DNA of 16,137 nucleotides, taken from contig CALBSG010000071.1 of the NCBI GenBank assembly GCA_937927675.1, positions 1-16,137 of the forward strand. The letters are read 5' to 3'. Position numbers and translations under genes: made by a program. Of the stretch, positions 13,580-16,137 are shown in pieces; position 1 is the stretch's first letter; every line of letters starts with the position of its first letter. This stretch comes from an uncultured Paracoccaceae bacterium. GTDB taxonomy: Bacteria > Pseudomonadota > Alphaproteobacteria > Rhodobacterales > Rhodobacteraceae. The notes under the pieces are model-generated. The model had not been told where the DNA came from. It did not search any database and saw nothing but the letters and a program-made list of their open reading frames with translations.

Positions 13580-14412
13580 GGGCAGAGCATCAGAGCGATT
13601 GGCGCACGGCGGAGGTTTCGGTCGAGGCGCCGGGCGTGCTGGGCTGGCATTTCGTGATCCTGCGGGGCGTTGTCTTGGGGCTGGTGACCTATGGGGGGTT
13701 GGCGCTGCTTTTGCTGTTGCGCCTGATCGAACGCCCGCTTTGCGGTCAGGCCCGCCCGGTCACCCCCTTTATCACCCAAGGCGTGTGCAAGGCCGCCTTT
13801 GCCATTCTGGGTCTGCCGTTGACCGTGACCGGAACACCCATGCAGCAAAAGGGGGCCGTGGTGGCCAACCATGCGTCATGGCTGGATATTTTCACGCTGA
13901 ACGCGGTGCAGCGCATCTATTTCGTCTCAAAGGCCGAAGTGGCGGGCTGGCCCGCCATCGGCTGGCTGGCGCGGGCGACCGGAACTGTGTTCATCACCCG
14001 CAAGGGAACCGAGGCCAAGCGCCAGCAAGAGATCTTTGAAGACCGCCTGCGCGCCGGGCACAAGCTGTGCTTCTTTCCCGAAGGCACATCGACCGATGCG
14101 GTCCGCGTGCTGCCGTTCAAGTCCAGCCTGTTTCAGGCCTTTTATACCCATGGGTTGGACCGGGTGATGTTCATTCAGCCGGTGACGGTGGTCTATCACG
14201 CCCCGCCCGGACAGGATGCGCGATATTACGGCTGGTGGGGCGACATGGCGTTCGGTCCGCACCTTTTGATGACCTTGGCCGCACGGCGGCAGGGGCGCGT
14301 CGAGGTGATCTTTCATCCCGAAGTGCCAGTCGATGCCTTTCCAAACCGCAAGGATCTGGCCGCCCATTGTGAACGGGTGATCCGGGCCAGCCATCCTTTG
14401 GCGGTTGAATAG
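13576..14412 (+). CDS. olsA: Lyso-ornithine lipid O-acyltransferase OlsA (PlsC family)
   Basis: OlsA adds the second acyl chain to lyso-ornithine lipid, completing ornithine lipids, phosphorus-free membrane lipids often used under phosphate limitation. The product is 278 aa. A hydrophobic membrane anchor spans ~24-50. The PlsC acyltransferase boxes follow: NHASWLD (98-104, catalytic H99-x4-D104), then GTVFITRKG (136-144) and CFFPEGTSTD (165-174). A downstream IQPVTVVYH block also fits. The start codon overlaps the olsB stop as ATGA, so translation is coupled. In Rhodobacter capsulatus the homologue is reported to act also on lysophosphatidic acid; whether this holds here cannot be read from sequence. 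A GC-rich hairpin follows. Confidence 0.93.
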   Translation: MRAEHQSDWRTAEVSVEAPGVLGWHFVILRGVVLGLVTYGGLALLLLLRLIERPLCGQARPVTPFITQGVCKAAFAILGLPLTVTGTPMQQKGAVVANHASWLDIFTLNAVQRIYFVSKAEVAGWPAIGWLARATGTVFITRKGTEAKRQQEIFEDRLRAGHKLCFFPEGTSTDAVRVLPFKSSLFQAFYTHGLDRVMFIQPVTVVYHAPPGQDARYYGWWGDMAFGPHLLMTLAARRQGRVEVIFHPEVPVDAFPNRKDLAAHCERVIRASHPLAVE

Positions 14413-14424
14413 CCAAGGCCGTGG

Positions 14425-14443
14425 GGCCGCCCAGAGGGCGGCC
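14425..14443. terminator. GC-rich hairpin between convergent olsA and ThiE-like gene
   Basis: GGCCGCCC and GGGCGGCC form a perfect 8-bp stem with a 3-nt AGA loop, 12 bp after the olsA stop and 6 bp from the end of the converging gene. There is no T run on either strand, so it is at best a partial or bidirectional terminator. Confidence 0.5.
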
Positions 14444-14449
14444 GAAGCG

Positions 14450-15070
14450 TCAGCCCAAGGGGGCGATCAGCGCTTTCAGTGCGGCGGCAGGGTCTTCGGC
14501 GCCCCAGATCTCGGCACCAACGCCAAAGAAATCGGTGACAGGGCCAAATTTTTCGATCAGCTCGATCGTCAGCGCGCCTTCTGCGATGCAGGGCACTTCG
14601 ATCATTGCGCTCCACCATTCAAAAAGCTCGAAATCGACATGCTCGCCCTTGCCAAGGGCTGTTTCACCCAAGGGGCCAAAGGCGGCATAATCAGCGCCCG
14701 CTTCGGCTGCGCCCATGCCTTCGTGCCGGGTGGTGCCGCAATAGGCACCCACGATGGCATCTGCTCCAAGATCCTTGCGAACCTTGCGAACCGAACGGGC
14801 GCCGTCGGTCAGATGCACCCCATCAAGACCCAGACGTTCGACCATCAACACATGATTTTCGATGACAATCGCCACATCACGCTCATGCGCGATCACGCGG
14901 GCCGCATCGCCGGCGCGCAAGATTTCATCTTCGTCCCGGCTGGCCAGTGACAGGCGCAGGCAGGCCACCTCTACCGAATCCAGAACCCGCGCCAATTGGT
15001 CCGGGAAGACGTCAAGATCCAGCGCGGGCGGGGTGATGAGCGTGATCTGCGGGCGGTCTTCGGCGGACAT
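14450..15070 (-). CDS. Thiamine phosphate synthase-like protein (ThiE/TenI family), divergent
   Basis: The 206-aa product has the TIM-barrel pattern of ThiE/TenI: LITPPALDLD (11-20), IENHVLMVERLGLDGVHLTDG (70-90), VGAYCGTTRHEGMGAAEAGADYAAFGPLGET starting at 107, and VPCIAEGAL (159-167). ThiE joins the thiamine pyrimidine and thiazole phosphates. However, the usual HLGQ is HLTD here, the typical GPIFPTxTK loop is GPLGETALGK, and the expected AIGG before the last phosphate-binding turn reads AEGA. I therefore call it ThiE-like. It may be a paralogue with another role, such as TenI. AAAGGAAG upstream supports the start at 15070. It is divergent from trmJ and not near other thiamine genes. Confidence 0.75.
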   Translation of the reverse strand: MSAEDRPQITLITPPALDLDVFPDQLARVLDSVEVACLRLSLASRDEDEILRAGDAARVIAHERDVAIVIENHVLMVERLGLDGVHLTDGARSVRKVRKDLGADAIVGAYCGTTRHEGMGAAEAGADYAAFGPLGETALGKGEHVDFELFEWWSAMIEVPCIAEGALTIELIEKFGPVTDFFGVGAEIWGAEDPAAALKALIAPLG

Positions 15071-15194
15071 GTGGCTTCCTTTCGGGATCTTCGCCCCCGC
15101 TTAACAGCCTTTGGCGGGATTGGCCATATTTGGCGGGCTTTCCAGAACGGCGCTGATGGCGTATCGGGGCGGCAAGTTCGCCCAGAGGTGCCGC
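15071..15194. promoter_or_regulatory. Divergent promoter region, ThiE-like gene and trmJ
   Basis: These 124 bp separate two divergent starts. The nonamer TTTGGCGGG occurs twice, at 15110-15118 and 15129-15137, a 19-bp period that would put both on nearly the same DNA face. No convincing -10/-35 pair was found. No known regulator can be named. Confidence 0.3.
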
Positions 15195-15935
15195 ATGATC
15201 CCGCCCGTCTTTATTCTTGTCCGCCCGCAGATGGGCGAAAATATCGGCGCTGCTGCGCGGGCGATGCTGAACTTCGGTCTGGATCGGATGCGGATCGTCG
15301 CCCCGCGTGATGGCTGGCCGAACCCGAAGGCCAATGCCATGGCCTCTGGTGCGGGACGCGTTTTGGATAATGCGGGGCTTTTCCCCGATGTGGCGCGCTC
15401 GATTGCCGATTGTGATTTTGTTTTTGCGACCACCGCGCGCAGCCGGGAGTTGGTCAAGCCGGTGGTGACACCCGAGCGCGCGATGGAAATGGCACGGGCC
15501 ATGGGTGCCGAAGGCAAGCGTGTGGGCGTCTTGTTCGGGCCAGAGCGGGCAGGTCTGGAGAACGAAGATGTCGTTCAGGCCAACGCGATCGTGACGGTGC
15601 CGGTCAACCCCGAGTTTGCGAGTTTGAACCTTGGCCAATCCGCGCTGTTGATGGCCTATGAATGGGGGCGCCAAAAGGCCGAGGTGCCGCCCGAGGTCAT
15701 GGTGATGGGCCGCACCGAATTCGCCAGCCGCGAAGACATCGAGAAACTGGGCGACCATTTCGAAGAGCGGCTGGAGGCGGCCGGCTTCTTCTTTCCGCCG
15801 ACCAAGGCGGCGGGCATGCGGCTGAACCTGCGCAACATGTGGGGGCGGTTGGGGCTGACGCGGGCCGAGGTGCAGACCTTTCATGGCATGCTGCGCCAGA
15901 TTGCTTTCAAACTGCGCCAGCAGGGGGATGAGTGA
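15195..15935 (+). CDS. trmJ: tRNA (cytidine/uridine-2'-O-)-methyltransferase TrmJ (SPOUT/SpoU family)
   Basis: TrmJ methylates the 2'-OH of nucleotide 32 in tRNA anticodon loops using S-adenosylmethionine. From the ATG at 15195 the product is 246 aa, normal for the family. The three SpoU motifs are visible: motif 1 NIGAAARAMLNFG (16-28, with Asn16 and Arg22), motif 2 VLFGPERAGLEN (112-123) and motif 3 VPVNPEFASLNLGQSALLMA starting at 135 (the knotted SAM site). A C-terminal helical tail (~180-246) is typical of TrmJ. AGAGGTG just upstream fixes the start; ATGs at 15156 and 15111 give residues outside the family pattern. A terminator follows directly. The exact tRNA targets in this organism are unknown. 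Confidence 0.92.
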   Translation: MIPPVFILVRPQMGENIGAAARAMLNFGLDRMRIVAPRDGWPNPKANAMASGAGRVLDNAGLFPDVARSIADCDFVFATTARSRELVKPVVTPERAMEMARAMGAEGKRVGVLFGPERAGLENEDVVQANAIVTVPVNPEFASLNLGQSALLMAYEWGRQKAEVPPEVMVMGRTEFASREDIEKLGDHFEERLEAAGFFFPPTKAAGMRLNLRNMWGRLGLTRAEVQTFHGMLRQIAFKLRQQGDE

Positions 15936-15958
15936 GGTCCCAACGCGGGACCTTTTTT
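15936..15958 (+). terminator. Intrinsic terminator of trmJ
   Basis: GGTCCC (15936-15941) pairs with GGGACC (15947-15952) over a 5-nt loop and is followed by six T at 15953-15958. The stem begins at the base after the stop codon. A second, weaker hairpin CCGTT/AACGG followed by TTTTT lies at 15988-16005. Confidence 0.85.
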
Positions 15959-15992
15959 AGCTGTTTGATTTCAATATGTTGGGGGTGCCGTT

Positions 15993-16007
15993 TTAACGGA
16001 TTTTTAA
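15993..16007 (+). promoter_or_regulatory. Candidate CtrA binding site downstream of trmJ
   Basis: TTAA at 15993-15996 and TTAA at 16004-16007, with exactly 7 bp between and a C next, match TTAA-N7-TTAAC on the plus strand. It lies after the trmJ terminator in DNA without a gene, so its target would be a gene beyond the right edge. The left half overlaps the weak CCGTT/AACGG hairpin. Confidence 0.5.
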
Positions 16008-16025
16008 CGATTTCAGCGATTTAGG

Positions 16026-16084
16026 GAGGGGGCTGCCCCTCGGCGCGAGGCGCCTCACCCCGGGATATTTGGGCCAATGTGAAG
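16026..16084 (+). repeat. Hairpin-rich intergenic element of Rhodobacteraceae type
   Basis: Two adjacent hairpins, GAGGGG-GCTG-CCCCTC (16026-16041) and GGCGC-GAG-GCGCC (16042-16054), are followed by CCCCGGGATATTTGGGCCAA and TGTGAAG. I recall similar hairpin plus GGATATTTGG-type stretches between genes in Rhodobacteraceae, but this is memory, not a search. A related phrase GAGTATTTGG lies behind a hairpin at 8268-8277. The remaining bases to the window end hold no gene that I can see. Confidence 0.45.
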
Positions 16085-16137
16085 TTGGAGGCTTGGCGGT
16101 CGCGAGCCGCTAGGGGGGCGAGCGGAAAATTCTTGGC

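Noticed and set aside
15111..15194. Upstream starts for trmJ at 15111 or 15156
   Set aside because: The added residues do not fit the TrmJ N-terminus and lack a ribosome binding site, whereas 15195 has AGAGGTG upstream.

Overview
The window is almost entirely DNA of a GC-rich alphaproteobacterium, most likely a member of the Rhodobacteraceae. The evidence is the codon use, the gene order rplU-rpmA-small ORF-GNAT-obgE-proB-proA next to chpT, the olsB-olsA pair for ornithine lipids, and two intergenic TTAA-N7-TTAA boxes of the CtrA type. The first ~280 bases are different: they are AT-richer and encode a piece of RodA that looks like a Bacteroidota protein. That piece runs in mid-gene into the GC-rich DNA, which most simply reads as a chimeric join of two genomes (assembly artefact). 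It should not be taken as part of the host.

Layout. (1) 1 to ~280: foreign RodA fragment. (2) 299-5261: two divergently transcribed genes for calcium-binding, probably type I secreted proteins. The first is a 1094-residue nidogen-like plus RTX protein built of seven super-repeats. The second is a 488-residue propeller-like protein with a short RTX tail. They share a 211-bp promoter region. (3) 5346-6329: galE, ending in a 13-bp tandem repeat that starts on its stop codon. (4) 6393-7308: the ribosomal protein unit rplU-rpmA, with a clear promoter, a ~145-nt structured leader and a strong intrinsic terminator. (5) 7379-11850: a 62-aa small gene, a GNAT acetyltransferase, the ribosome-assembly GTPase obgE, then proB and proA for the first two steps of proline synthesis; three consecutive palindromes separate proB from proA. 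(6) 11840-12642: chpT on the minus strand, overlapping the end of proA, and a divergent 57-aa DUF3553 gene. (7) 12794-14412: olsB-olsA, overlapping by 4 nt, with a CtrA-type box upstream. (8) 14450-15070: a divergent ThiE/TenI-like gene on the minus strand. (9) 15195-15935: a TrmJ-type tRNA 2'-O-methyltransferase with a terminator, followed by ~180 bp without a gene that carry a second CtrA-type box and a hairpin-rich intergenic element.

How the parts fit. Most genes are housekeeping: ribosome (L21, L27, Obg), tRNA modification (TrmJ), proline synthesis, membrane lipid and surface sugar supply. The regulatory thread is the CckA-ChpT-CtrA phosphorelay: chpT lies within ~220 bp of one candidate CtrA box. 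I see no defence system, CRISPR array, transposase, prophage, tRNA or rRNA gene. The most novel-looking material is in the non-coding DNA (the rplU leader, the proB-proA palindromes, the CtrA boxes) and in the repeat architecture of the large RTX protein.
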